DNA from: Aquanectria penicillioides
Taxonomy: Eukaryota; Ascomycota; Sordariomycetes; Hypocreales; Nectriaceae
Direction of reading: 5' to 3'
Assembly: GCA_003415625.1 (NCBI GenBank)
Contig: PYIU01000001.1
Coordinates: 5,208,746-5,272,745 of the forward strand
Length of the DNA stretch: 64,000 nt
Shown here: positions 37,182-49,414 of the stretch, one piece after another
Layout of the letters: each line of letters starts with the position of its first letter
How positions within the stretch are numbered: the first letter of the stretch is position 1
The notes under the pieces: generated by a model
What the model was told of the DNA's origin: nothing
Databases searched by the model: none
What the model saw: only the letters and a program-made list of their open reading frames with translations
Program-made: the position numbers and the translations under genes

Positions 37182-37995
37182 GGGTCTCGATTCAGACTTG
37201 AAATACTGAATAACTTGCCGAAAAAGAAAAGCACAAGTAAACCCTGGATGCCCTGATTTCTCTTGTTGAATGTGCTGGACCATTGATTCACCTCATAGTC
37301 CAGGTGCCAGAAACGGCGAGAAGGTGCAACCACGCTCTATCAAGGATAGAAACTGGCGGTGAATTGAGGTCTCTTAAATATCTCCTTTCAATTTATAGAC
37401 ACCCTCGATGAATGTCAAACTTTTGACCAATGGCAAATGTCACGGGAATATATGCGAAAGGGAGTTGAGTGTGCTTCACAAAGCCGTCACGTGACGAAGA
37501 CATTCCATTGATGCAAGATAGGTAGTGCCCAGGTACACTGCGTTGTGGTGGTCTGTGGGGACCACAAAGGTACTTGGTACCTCACCTCACCCTCGAGTCT
37601 CATCTCAGCGACATCGCCGACTCTCCATCTTGAACGACGTCCATCAATACGGCGCGAGCAGGTGTCTGCTTTCCTCCCGACACGACTGGCGCTCTGTTGT
37701 TACTTCTCTCCCATTCGTCAGCGTTGCGCTCATCACGGACCAGTTGGATCGCACCACACACGGAGCCCCCGAGCGCAGTCGCATCACTTCTTCAACTTTG
37801 GCCCTAGAGCCTCAACCTGCCTATTCCACGACATCTACTGGCTTTCTTGGACCCTCGCCTCATCTAGCTTGCTACGACTTGTCTTTTTGGGAGCTGTAGA
37901 TAGCGTGCGTGGGATTTGACTACCGCTGAATCGCATCGTGTAACGCGACAAGAAGCCACTGAGATAGAAGCCCCCGGCCTCGGCCTGTCGCAAAC
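37182..37995. other. Intergenic spacer between PPM1 and SPT3
   Basis: These 814 nt hold the PPM1 3' UTR and SPT3 promoter and leader. No gene is supported; overlapping 124-codon ORFs near 37525-37919 share no recognizable domain. Confidence 0.5.
37487..37494. promoter_or_regulatory. Palindromic E-box TCACGTGA upstream of SPT3
   Basis: A perfect 8-bp palindrome of the CBF1/bHLH type, about 500 nt before the SPT3 start codon. Function is inferred from the motif only. Confidence 0.35.
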
Positions 37996-39873
37996 ATGGC
38001 GGACGGCAAGGATAGCAAGGCGTACAAATATCGCCAGGAGATCAGTCAGGTAAGGAACTGTCTTTCATTAGTTGATTCGTCCGGGGCTCGGGGCCCAGCT
38101 GGGATTTAGAGGCACCGCCCGATATGTTCAATGAATCAATGTCAGCACTGCCAGCCATTCAAGCATCGCCTGTCAAGTGACCGTTTGGCTGTGTCTCTTT
38201 CATTGCGCAGCCTCTGTCATCCTCTGCCTTGATTTCATCCCGAGTCGAGAGCTAGAGGTTAAATGGCGCGCTATATATTGGACGGCTTGCCCATTTGATC
38301 CCGTCTTCTCATAACATCTCGAAACTTGCTATCCGCCTCCGCAAGACCTTCACGACACATCACACAACAACAACTCTTATGGGAACGCAGCGCAAATGGA
38401 CTCGAACCTTGAGGACCAGGTGTTTAGTTTGGGTACGCACAAATCGCATTTGGAACTCTTACGCCATGGCACATTTCTCAATCATGAAGTTTCACAACAA
38501 AGAGCCGCTCCATTCACCTAGACCGCTTGACCATAGGGGAATGTATCCACTCAAACAAGGCCACACGGCTTCGCCAACCACATATATTTGAAGAAACCTA
38601 TTGCGTGCCCAGCCTAATCAGGCCTGGCTTCCAAACAACTACCGCTAAGCACGCTCGCGCCCGGCTTGCAGGTGTAACAGTCCAAGCTGGGCGGCCTGGA
38701 GCAGGTTTGATATGCACCGCTCCGGGCCCACTCTCTGCAGGTGTCCCTAAAAACGATAGTCTGCAAAAGAAAAGAGATTTCATGTCTTGTCCCAGTGACT
38801 TGCTTGGGGCCCTCTGGAGATTTCACTCAGAAACTTGACGTGGTCGATGATTTTGCCCGGACACTAGACGAACCAAGGATACAATTCAGGATCATGTTTA
38901 CTGACGCCATACAACAGATGATGTACGTCTCCGGTGAGACAGCAGAACCTCCTGTTGAGACCACAAGTATCATCGAGGATATTGTCCGGCAACAAGTGAT
39001 AGAATTGGTAAGCATACCCGTTCTCTCCGGGTAGACCTGGCTAAACAGAGCCGCCAGCTTCGAAACTGTACCGAACTTGCTTCCCGACGTGGATCGAAGT
39101 CTATTGGTATAAACGACCTCATCTTTCAGATCCGCCACGATCAAGCTAAAGTATCCCGTCTCCGAACCTTTTTATCTTGGAAAGATGTTCGGAAGAACGT
39201 AAAGGACTCAGACGACAAAGGTGCAGACGCCGATCTCGCTGGAGGCGAAGACCCCGTTGAAGGCACAGCTGGAAACGACGAAGCTGCCAAGAAGAACAAG
39301 AAAGCCAAGGTCGGTCTTCCATGGGAGCCGTTATCCTTTTACGCTGTCGAGGTTCCTGAGCGAGATGATGAGGAGGATGAGGAAGAAGAAGAAATGAACT
39401 ACATCACACTCCAGCGCCTCCGGAAGGCCGATGAGCGCACCAAGGCCATGACCAGGGAAGAGTACGTCACCTGGTCCGAATACCGCCAAGCCTCCTTCAC
39501 CTATCGCAAGGGAAAGCGTTTCCGTGAGTGGGCCGGCTTTGGAATTGTAACGGACAGCAAGCCCTCGGACGATATTGTCGATATCCTCGGTTTCCTGACC
39601 TTTGAGATGGTCCAGACGCTCACCGAAATGGCCCTCAAGGTCAAGGAGCAGGAGGACATGGCTCGTGCTTTGAATGGCGGCGATAAGGATGGCACCACCA
39701 AGAAGCGCAAGCATGAACAAGCCCTGTTCGACCCCCCGAGTGAAGGCAAGACGCCTATTGAGCCTCGACACGTCCAGGAGGCATCTCGCCGGCTCCAGCA
39801 GCGGCCAAAGAAGTCACGAGCCATGCTCAACGGCACAAAGCTCTCGCAGCACACACCTCTCAACATTTTCTGA
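37996..39873 (+). CDS. SPT3: SAGA complex histone-fold subunit Spt3
   Basis: Exons 37996-38049, 38918-39007 and 39058-39873 give 319 residues (yeast 337). The first histone-fold half reads YRQEISQ joined to [20 protein letters not shown] and [10 protein letters not shown]. Exon 3 continues [20 protein letters not shown], then [20 protein letters not shown] and RKNVKD. The second fold includes [20 protein letters not shown] and [20 protein letters not shown]. The C-terminal part has [20 protein letters not shown]. Spt3 in SAGA contacts TBP and promotes its loading at promoters; it carries two histone folds resembling TAF13 and TAF11. Both intron junctions are phase 0 and match family alignment without gaps. 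Intron 1 is 868 nt, far longer than any other intron here. Confidence 0.93.
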
Positions 39874-40165
39874 GCGGAGAGTTGGATATCAGGTCTAGAG
39901 CCTGGTGTTATTCGACTATCTCGGTTCGGTTCACGATGGCGTTTGGGAGTAGGGCGGGTCGGGCTTTCACCCCACGGAGACCCACGGATAGAGGCAACTG
40001 GAACAATGAATTAAGAAAACGAATTTTGCAATCCCATGGTATCTACCTTGACGACTCAACTCCAAGTGAAACAAGAAAGATGCCGCCCCCCTCCCATGAT
40101 TCTAAGATATGCAAATCGAAATGCACGCTAGCTGACCACTTCGTGAACCCATCCCATCTATCCAT

Positions 40166-43100
40166 CTACCTGTTATCATGGCTCAATGTAAAAGCTCGGC
40201 GTCGTGTGACGACATCATTTTCCCACAGTCTTGTACCGACTCTTTGAAGGCTCAGCGGAACTTCTTCCTCGCTGTCGCTTCCTTCTGGATCTTCTTGGAT
40301 ATCCTTTTTCTTCCGTAATTTGTCCCTGATCTGTCCTGCCCGCTCGCGAATGGTCCAGGTCCTCTGCAGGCCTGAATCATCGGCGGGAAACATCGCAGGT
40401 GCCGTAACAACCTCCTCGGCCGGGACGCCTGCTGTACTGTCCTGTGCTGTGGGGATCGTAGTAAGCGGCACACGTTCCGTCCGGCGGATGCGCTGTCTGT
40501 AGTTGCTATAGTCGGGCTTCTCGAGCATCCCGCTGCGAAACGCGTTCACACCGACGAGGAGTTTCACTAGCTCGACCAACTCTTCGAGGTACTCGATAAT
40601 CTCCATCTGTCCTGCCGTGCTCGCGTTCCATGAGAGGAATCGCTTCTGTGTGATGAGGTGCGCGAGCTGCTCGGCGAGCTCGCCGCTCGGGTCGACAGTA
40701 GCGGGAATGCCTCCAGCGGGGGTTTGGGTGCCGCTGCGTGCGGCCAGCACCTCACGGACGTGGTTGACGAGCCGAAGCTGTGCCAATCGACTCGACGGGA
40801 TAAACTGTGGGAGGGGCTGCCAGGTGGTGAGGGCCTCGTTGACGGAGAAGAGAACCAACATGATGCTGGCTGCCACATTCCGACGATACGCGTGAACTTG
40901 TGTATTTAAATCTTCAAGGATGGAGGAGCCGTACTCCTTCCGTAACTGGACCACATTGTCCATCCTGTCAATAATTTGATGGAGAACATAAACGATCTCT
41001 GAATATATGGGAGCGAGGGGCTTGAAGCTCCCTTTGAGGCGCGGCTCTGTTGAGCAAAAGGGGAGAAACGTTTCCGCCGCCGCAAGGGCGCCTCGAGCCT
41101 TGTTGCGTGCATGGTTAAAGCGCTTGTTGAGAGTGGTAGCCCGGAAGTCGGGTTTCTCAAGACTATCAACGCCGACTGCCATGGCGGCTTGCATGTTCTG
41201 GACTTGCTTGACGGAAGCAGAGAGTGATTCTACCAAACGGTGACGAGCTCTGACAGGGTAGACGAACATTTCGATTATCAGCGCGACCGCACCACCGACA
41301 ACGAAGGCAGTGAGTCTCTTGTAGAAAATCTCAACTGCTGTACCATTGTGGTTTATAGCAGCTGCACGAGGTTAGTACCCTGGAGGTACACGGTACATGG
41401 TCAGACTTACAGAGTGCGACAACGACCATGGTCACGGTGGAAACCATGCCTGCTTTGACATATTTCGTACCAAGTTGCACATAAAACGAAGGAATGATAC
41501 CCAACACTAAGATGACGACCATGGCAATGCGGTTGGCACGTCCAATCTCATAAGAGAGATATCCTAAAACACAACCAGCAACAACTCCGCTGAGTCGAAC
41601 AAGGAAAACGGAGAAAGATGTACCGACGGCAACATCGAAGACGAGGAAGAGCTGCATGGGGGCCCAGATGCCACGAACCTCAGAGTACCAGTCGTTCCAT
41701 GATGCCACAAGAGCAGGCCAACTAACGAGGAAGACGGCCATGGACAATTTGATGGCATATGAGAGGTCGTCCGAGTCAAACACCCATTCCACAGCGTCGG
41801 CCGCTTTGCCTCTCAACTTGAGAACCCAATCAGTCTCCTTGGGCCAGACCTTATCCTCTGCGTTTTTATTCGCAGCGCCGCCCCGGGTAGGGGACTTCTC
41901 AGCCCGAATCTGACCAGCTCCCCTCTCTTCGTCTGCAGTCTTTCGGTGGTTGGCGGTCTCCTTGTTTAGGGCATTACCCTGAGCCTTTGGCTTTGATCCA
42001 GGAGGGGCTTTCCCTCTGCGGACCTCCTTGCGAGCTGTTTCTGGTAATGTTAAACCGTCCTTCTCACCACCCGTTGTTAACCACTGTCGAATACTAGTGT
42101 GTCGAGGAAGCCAGATGGATGATTTGTCGTTATTAGTCTTCCTCTGCTCCACAACTTGCCTGACATGCCGAAGCATCTGCAAGATATGCATGGCCGCTTG
42201 ACGAAATCCGAGGACGAAAGAAGAGACTAAGAACGTCTCCATCCGGGGTAGGAAATCAATACTGCGCCCGCTAGCACCTATCGCCGAACGTTTTAGTTCA
42301 GTCGCGCAACTGGCATCGAATTGGGCTAAAGCATCAGTGAAATGATCTATTCTGAGGTCCAGTTCCTGGAGGTGGATTCCTGTCGGAGCCGGAGCTCCTG
42401 AAGGCAGCTTGGGCACATCATAGCAGTAGGACAAGCACGAGACGACCAAGGCGACGGCTTCCTTTAGAGCAGCCTCAAATTCCTGAACAGGTTCCCGAAT
42501 ACCCTCCAAAATGGTTTCAAGAAAATTGGCGTTGCTGCCCTCAATCTCTCTAACCGGTTTTGCGTTCTCAACTCTTTTCAGATAATCTTCAATAGTCGAG
42601 ATCCGCTGAAGATCACTAGAATCGGTCATGTAACTCTCGACCACGGTGAGGTCATCGCCCTCGGAGCGCGTTTCGTTTTCCAAAACAATGAACTTGTTTT
42701 CACAAGCGCCGATGAGAGTGATTGTGCTCTGAACCAAGCTGGACATGTAGGCGGTACTGAGGGGCTTCATGCTGCTAGGGGGAAGCGGGGAGATGGTAAC
42801 CTCATAATTGATTTCTCTTTGAGCGGCTTTACAACGCGCAAGTTGGCCACGGAGTTTCGCCTTCTTCCCCGTCAGGCTAGCGACGGTAGTTTGCTGAATA
42901 GGTACAGTTGAGGCACGATACCGGGCTTGAGCAGACTCGAAGGGGTTGGGGAATTCGGCAAGAAACCTTTGCCAGTGACCCTTTTTTTTCTTCTTCGGCT
43001 TGTCTCCAGCACTCTTGGCTGTATTTGTGACGGCGAGACCGTCTCCACCGGGAGTGATGAACCAGTGTGTGGCTCTGGTAAGGGTATCCATGGTTTCGCA

Positions 43101-43700
43101 AAGAGTGTCGATGGTTGACAATCCAAGAAAGCTGCTAGAGAGTTCGGGGAAAATAGATATGTTGACCAGGAGAGAAACACCGCCTCCAGCAAGAAGAGGA
43201 TAATATACGTTGGTGAAAACGGTCAGGGTTGCATGTTGGGAGCTACTTAGGATGACGATGATGGCGGCGATAAGAAGGAATGCAACCAATGTAAAGAGAC
43301 GTGGACTAGAAGATCGCACGTAGCCATGAATGAGCAGGATGACGAGCAGGAACATGGCTCGGATGGCGTATGCGGCGGGTTGATTGGTCTCGAGGACGAG
43401 ACTGGAGAGATACAGGCCAAGCAGAGACCAACCGAGGCCAATGAGAGAACCAAGAAGGATCATGAGGAGCGACTCAATCATCATGCCGGTGCGTTGGCCA
43501 GGATGGCCAAAGACGGTGGCCATGGGACATAGGAAAGTTGAAGGACCAAAGACTTCGACAACCCTTGGAATGATGACGATGATGACGGAGATGGTGGTTG
43601 CGACAGAGCACTTGACAATGCGCTGCCAGAGGTCATTGGATTGGTAGTCTCCCCAGACGACCTTGATCAGTCTTTTGACCAGCTTGCTGAGGGAGGCCAT
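40166..43700 (-). CDS. BRE4-like membrane protein (aromatic acid exporter / FUSC-like, DUF2421)
   Basis: Exons 43700-41411 and 41361-40166 give 1161 residues. The first bundle of about six membrane spans occupies residues 30-200 (SVATTISVIIVIIPRVVEVF, MIESLLMILLGSLIGLGWSL). A long cytosolic region with charged linkers follows. The second bundle lies at about residues 680-800 (AIKLSMAVFLVSWPALVASW, then GIWAPMQLFLVFDVAVGTSF). After it comes a soluble DUF2421-type tail beginning EMFVYPVRARHRLVESL. This two-bundle layout is that of the fungal ArAE/Bre4 family of putative transporters. Yeast Bre4 mutants are sensitive to brefeldin A; the substrate is not known. Phase at the single intron is 1 and the junction restores TMVVVALSAINHNGTAVEIF. 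It is convergent with SPT3, 292 nt between stops. Confidence 0.9.
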
Positions 43701-45162
43701 GGCGGCAGCGGACGTGACGATATCCGCGACGATGGTAATGATGTTGGCGCAGTGTCGTCATCGGGCATGTCATGTTATCCCCTCAGCTTGAAGAGGCGCC
43801 AATGGATCCGGGTTGGCGGCGCAAAAGGAGGAATAAGAGGAGAATTGGAGCTTGGAAAGAGCGCAGGCCATGCAAGCGACGCAAGCAAAGAGGTGGAGGA
43901 AGGCAATTGATTTATGACATTTGACGACGAAGCATTCATCGAGGCTGAACGGGAGATTGAAGAAATGTGGGCGGAAAGAGATAAAGGATTCAGAAGTATC
44001 GACCGGACGTAGCGTTAGTTGGACGCGGAGGTGCTAATTGAGTCTGGACGGCACTTGTGCTAGGGCGTCGTTGGGCAAGAAGCCCGTCCCGCCTTCCCCC
44101 CCGTATTTGATATAAAATCATGCCAGAGAGCGGGGGTGACGACGCGCTTGGCTCATGGTTGTCTCGGATATCAGGACGTGAAGGCCCAATTCCATCCCGG
44201 ACTGAAGGCTTTTTCATTTTCAGAGCCGGGCAATTATCATGCGAGATCTTCCAGGCGGAGCAGAGATGATGGTTCTCGGGCCTCGCTGTGATCCCGACCC
44301 CTGCTTGTGTCTTTGCTTTCTTTTTCCTGCTGCCCGACGGGAACTTGACGAGCGGCAGCAACGACGACGACCCGACGACACGGGAACGGGGACTGCCGGC
44401 ATTGAGCAGCGCGCAACGGTCGGGTGGCGGGCGATCGGCACTGACGAGCAAAAGGCAGCATTCTAAGCAGCCAATGAGTGCATACAAACATACTGACATA
44501 CCTACATACGCGCATACATACATACATGCTTTGCCTATTCTGCTAAAACGGCACTTGCATCCGCCGTGCAGCGCTTGTTTATCATTTGCATTCCACCACA
44601 CACCTGCAGAAACTGCGACTCCCCCCCCTAGGCTGATTGGCCCGCATCGGGCACCAGGTCGTTTAATCGCATTGCCCAATGATGCGCGGCAGTCTTGAGT
44701 TAGTTCCAGCAAATAAGCACACGACACCGACGGCGACTGCGCAGTTGTGACTCGTTACCAACCGAATCCATGCCATCTAATCAAGTTAGTGGAAACCCTG
44801 CCAAAGCTCGCCGTCGATAGCGACGCCACGAGGCAGCGGAAGAAGCAATGAGATGCCACTTTTTAGCCGCAGAACTAAGATGCTAGCAGCGGACTCCCCA
44901 AGAGCCGAGGCATCTCCATCCAGGAATGCGCCCAGGTGCCTCCTTGCTTCAGCATAACGATTGGATCGTCTCGTAAGCTATTAGGCTATGCTCTTGGACT
45001 CGTCGTATGCTATGTACTAGAGGAACTATTTGATAATAGATGGTAGTGAGTACATAAGTGGATGCTCAGCATTATTCGACGATGCATTCATCGTAACACG
45101 TGGGACCCACGGAACCGACATAGCAGCAACGGGCTGGATGTCGCAGCCAAACAATCAGGACC

Positions 45163-45233
45163 GGTTCCATGGTCTAACGGTTATGACTGCGGATTCTGAT
45201 TCCGCCAGCGAGGGTTCGACTCCCTCTGGGACC
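45163..45233 (+). tRNA. tRNA-Gln (anticodon CTG)
   Basis: A 71-nt cloverleaf without intron. Acceptor arms GGTTCCA and TGGGACC pair over seven positions (one T-G pair). The A-box region reads TGGTCTAACGG. Anticodon stem GCGGA/TCCGC encloses loop TTCTGAT, giving anticodon CTG for CAG codons. The T arm is GAGGG TTCGACT CCCTC. A T-rich run (TTTCTTTTTTC) directly after the gene is a Pol III terminator. Confidence 0.96.
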
Positions 45234-45246
45234 TTTCTTTTTTCGT
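45234..45246 (+). terminator. Pol III T-run terminator of tRNA-Gln
   Basis: TTTC followed by six T immediately downstream of the tRNA 3' end. Confidence 0.75.
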
Positions 45247-46065
45247 TGGTGCATGTTAATTGCCCAGGCTGGCGATGCTTCGATTTTTTTTTTCCCACCC
45301 AAAGTTGGTTGATCAACGTCACTTGCGTCGCAACGCTCCACAACTAAATCCAACAATATCACAAGGGGTATATATCAATTAAGATTTTCTGCGTTTCATG
45401 GACTGAATACTTTTAGACAAGGAAACCAGACGACGCAAAGTATAGACAATTGCCCATGAGCTTATCCTTGGGCCCTTTCTTTGAACAGCGCTCAGATTGG
45501 CTTCCCCGCCAGTTGCAGCCTTTGTGCCATATAATCACATCCACCCATAACTCAAGAGAGATTCTCGTTCTTTCACATCTTTCTCATTCGATTCACCCCC
45601 ATGGAGTTTCTCTGAATTTGAAGACACGAGTCCCTGCATATGTACCTCACTAGATAAGTACCTGGTAGTTATGTGCCTACCTACCCGCCAACCTATCACT
45701 TACCTACCTACCTCCCTACCTAGCAAGCCTTGGCAGATCTGCAACAGTTACAGTGGCATCCTGCGGCTCTTCAGTGGCTCTTCAGTGGGTGTCAGCCCCT
45801 CCCCCCCCTCCGGATCAGGGACGCCCAATCATAGCAGACCTTCCTGCCCCCGCGAACCCCAACACAGCTGGTGGGTACGTACCTCCATCCGTGCCAACGT
45901 GTGTGTGTCCCGTCATTCCCGGAGCACCCATGATCAATCCCACTGCTGCCACCACCACCGCCGCCGCCGCTGTCGCGAAGCTGATCAAGTCCATCACCGT
46001 CTTCAACCGCACGATCACGACCCTCACCTTCGGCGCGCACACTAGCCAACCACCACGCCTTCGCC

Positions 46066-46569
46066 ATGCTCTCCTTCATCCTCATCCAGAACCGACAGTA
46101 CGTACATCCCGGCCGAGGCCGCCCTCGCCAATCCATGTCGGGCCAACGCTAACCTCCTTCTCCTTCCAGGGGCAAGACCCGTCTCGCCAAGTGGTACGCC
46201 CCCTTCAGCGACGAGCAAAAGATCAAGCTCAAGGGCGAGGTGCACCGCCTCGTGGCCCCCCGCGACCAGAAATACCAATCCAACTTTGTCGAGTTCCGCA
46301 ACAACAAGATCGTTTACCGCCGTTACGCCGGCCTCTTCTTCTGCGCCTGCGTCGACACCAACGACAACGAGCTTGCTTACCTCGAGGCCATCCACTTCTT
46401 TGTCGAGGTCCTGGATGCCTTCTTCGGAAACGTTTGCGAACTCGATCTCGTCTTCAACTTCTACAAGGTCTATGCTATTCTCGACGAGGTCTTCCTTGCC
46501 GGCGAGATCGAGGAGACGAGCAAGCAAGTCGTCCTCACCCGGTTGGAACATCTCGACAAGCTCGAGTAA
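46066..46569 (+). CDS. APS2: AP-2 adaptor complex subunit sigma
   Basis: Exons 46066-46097 and 46170-46569 give 143 residues, close to the 142 of the animal protein. The start [20 protein letters not shown] is diagnostic of sigma2. Next come [40 protein letters not shown] and [20 protein letters not shown], with [20 protein letters not shown] before the end. Sigma2 is the small subunit of the clathrin adaptor AP-2 at the plasma membrane and forms part of the acidic dileucine-motif site. Intron phase 2 falls inside the Gln codon before GKTRL. It is convergent with the zinc-knuckle gene, 452 nt between stops. Confidence 0.97.
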
Positions 46570-47021
46570 TCTCCACACTTTCATCTTGTACTGCTGCAGC
46601 TATGTTGCTGGGACCTGAAAAAACTGCCCCAACGAACGAGGGCATTTGTTCTTCTTGCGCATATAATTTGGAGGCAGGCAGGAGTTTGGGCGTTTGGGGA
46701 CCTTTAAACAGGTTTCATTTCTTCAATATACCATCGGGATCAATCTATACACACATATATGTCCCTCTTCCCCGCTAGTTCTTTTACACGTTCATCGTTG
46801 CTGGACACTACCATTGAAGTCTGCCCTATAAGATGAAGAACTCAATCGAGAATTAGACAGAGGGCAATTTGTAACCCACCGGAAACCCTTTGTCTGAGGA
46901 GAGATAAAGAGCCATGGCAACGTAATATTCTTAGCGTTCTTACAGGCTCTGTGACTATAGTTTATGACCTTGCTTAAGCTTGGGACTGTTCTCTCGCCAC
47001 AGTTGCATGGCTGTTACCTCC
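46570..47021. other. Convergent intergenic spacer (AP-2 sigma and zinc-knuckle gene)
   Basis: These 452 nt carry the two 3' UTRs. Nothing else is visible. Confidence 0.5.
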
Positions 47022-48750
47022 TCAAGCCAACCTGGGGTTCCACATATCCAGCGCAGTTGGTCGGGAACTTGGATTAATCCAAGGGTTATCTCGGCCGTCA
47101 AATAGGTCAACGACAAATGAATCATAGGGTGGACATCCAATCTTCTTTTCCGTTACGTACCGTTGAATCGGAGTCGATGGTTCTGATTCTGTGGAGGATA
47201 AACTAAGACACGTTGAAGCGTGGACATCGCCAGCAGCTTGCAGGTGCTGCGTGTGCGGTGCTGGTGAGGATTCAAAATCTCTTTTAATTGTTCGAGTCTG
47301 GGTGGGTGTGGTTGGCACCGATTTCGAGACTCGAGAACCATGAGGCGTCAAACGCTCGGCGTGAGCCTCAGTACCGAATGGCGATGGACTACGCCCGGCA
47401 AATGATGGCATGGTTTCCATTGCTTGAAATGCTCGAATCTGGACCTCTCCTAGATGCTCCTTCTCAGCAAGAGTGGCATTGGACTCAAAGTAAACCCCCC
47501 ACGGAGTTCCTGGTGCAGCATCAGGAACTAGGCGGGACCACCCACCAAGCCATTCCCCACCTGGAGCAGACCCCTTAAATCTTTTGTTGTGAGAGGTCTC
47601 CCATGCGTCAAGTTGATCATCGCCACTGAAAGCAAAGGGGAGTTCCGCTTTGTCAGTTGGCTTCTCGGCGTGCCGGTTGGTCGGGCTCGAAACTGGGCTT
47701 GACCCAGGGCTGTAGTTGCTTGAGTTCTACATCGTTTGTCAATTCCCATATCTGTATATCAACAGATAAATCACTTGCCTCCCAGGGCGAAAGCCTTCCT
47801 TCTTGGACTTTGTTACCGACATATGCTCTGGAAGGGCTATAGTGGTCTCCTGAAACCTGTCGCTTCCGTTTCTTTGAGTCAACGAAAGGATTCTTCAACT
47901 TGTCTTTGGGACAGCTAGTGATATAGTGGTCTCCTTCAGCACCGCACATGTGGCAGATGTAGTCTGATTTGGGTGGGAGATCGAACGTTGGATCTGAGTT
48001 TGTCGGGCAGTCTTTGATCAAATGTCCTTTTTACTTTATTAGGATCCCAAATGAACCAAGCATTAGAAGTTATACCTTTAATACCACATCTCCGACAACG
48101 ATAGTTCTTCGGAATAGGGGAGACAGTGGTGCTGAGCCGGCCAAGGTTCACAAACTTTGGGTTCGGGTTGTCAAGAGGTGTTTCTTGTGAATCTCTTTTC
48201 GGATCGAGCGTGAGAGAGAAAATATTTCTACGCTGGAGAGAGAGAGGCGGTGACTCGGAAAGTTTGGATTTGAAAGTGGACTCGTGAGTTGTCTCAGAGT
48301 TCTCCGCGGTGGTAGGTGCAATGGATGTCTTTCGCTTCCAGTACTCGAGCGGCTCGGGATACACTTGATACATTTTGTCTCGAACATCCATCATTGTGCC
48401 GATCAGCCTATTTCGCGTGCTGTCATCGTAGCATTGGAGTTTTCGGTCCCCGCAGATGCTCCAAAACTCGACAGCCGTGTGTATGTCAACCCCCAAACGT
48501 TGAGGAAGTCGCAGCACCGCTTGATCATAGTCTCTCCGTGGCTTCCTAGGCCGGAGATGAGAGGGGTTTGGTCGCAAAGCCAAGAAACGTAGATCGAGGT
48601 CATGTTATCGGCGTTCAATTCTGGGCGGGCAGCCATCATACGCTTTTCAAGAGTGTCCTGGCGCATTGTGCCGAGGTCGGCAAAGTTGCGGAGGCCAGTA
48701 CAACCGACAACGTCTCGCATGTTGGAGAGAATCTTTGAATCCGAGTCCAT
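47022..48750 (-). CDS. CCHC zinc-knuckle protein, Sordariomycete type; reading frame interrupted
   Basis: Start at 48750 (MDSDSKILSNMRDVVGCTGL). The conserved N-terminal helical region continues to RCCDFLNVWG. There the frame shifts by one base at the C5 run 48490-48494 (G-run on the coding strand) and continues as VDIHTAVEFWSICGDRKLQC and NRLIGTMMDVRDKMYQVYPE. An intron 48075-48027 lies inside the first knuckle, CRRCGIKGHLIKDCP (CX2CX4HX4C). A second knuckle-like motif is CHMCGAEGDHYITSCP. After GRLSPWEA another change of frame is needed, near 47690-47790, before ELPFAFSGDDQLDAWE and the C-terminus ending DMWNPRLA at 47022. This second change is probably an intron whose borders I cannot fix. 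Zinc knuckles usually bind RNA or single-stranded nucleic acid; the role here is unknown. It may be a pseudogene or carry sequence errors. Confidence 0.7.
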
Positions 48751-49414
48751 AATGGCCAAATTCAAATGGTGAACAGATTTAGAGAACCATGAAGTTGTCG
48801 CATCTTAGAACGGGGTTGTTTCATTACGCAAGAGTGAAAGAGTGAAAGAGTGGGGGGAGAAGTTGGGGAGCGAGGCGTAAAGGAGAAGGCCTCGATATTC
48901 AAGGAAAGAGGAAGCGAAAGTGATGGTAGTTGTTTCCACTGAGATTGGGATGAACGGGGATGGTAACGGGCCGACCGCACCTGGCAGCTACCTAGAGAGA
49001 AGTGGTAAACCCGATAGAAAAGTGACATGGAAACTGATGTACAAACCACGGCATTGTTGCAAGCAAACAAACAGACTAAGAGCCACAAAGACGTCGAAAT
49101 TGAGCCGCATGGATCGTATAGCGCAAACGGAACATCTTGCATCCAAAGTGTCGTCGTATTTTTTTTCTCAGTCCCTTCCATTCAGTCCCTTCCATTGGGT
49201 CCCTATTTACTAGGCATGGCATGATGGCGACCAGGAGGCATGGCGGCCAGTCCACAACACAACAATTATGCGATGGTGCGATCGCCTGTTTGAAGAAATC
49301 AATCATATATATATATATATATGTTCATAAACCCACATAACTCCATGTGTCATACAGAAAAGGGCCTCCCAACGCTCCACGCCTGCCTTTAGGGTCGTTC
49401 GTCGTCGTCATCGT
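48751..49414. other. Intergenic spacer between the zinc-knuckle gene and IST1
   Basis: These 664 nt hold the promoter of the zinc-knuckle gene and the IST1 3' UTR. An (AT)9 repeat is listed separately. No gene is supported. Confidence 0.5.
49305..49322. repeat. (AT)9 microsatellite
   Basis: Nine AT units about 90 nt beyond the IST1 stop codon, likely in its 3' UTR. Confidence 0.95.

Larger units (their letters stand above)
43701..46065. other. Divergent intergenic region between BRE4-like gene (-) and AP-2 sigma (+), with a tRNA gene
   Basis: Apart from tRNA-Gln at 45163-45233, no gene is supported in this 2.4 kb. Degenerate tetranucleotide repeats occur: CATA-type at about 44495-44527 and ACCT/CTAC-type at about 45676-45723. 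ORFs such as 43990-44727 (-) show no domain. Confidence 0.5.

Noticed and set aside
44495..44527. Possible telomere-like or CRISPR-like repeat
   Set aside because: Only imperfect CATA tetranucleotides, with no spacers and no telomeric TTAGGG units.
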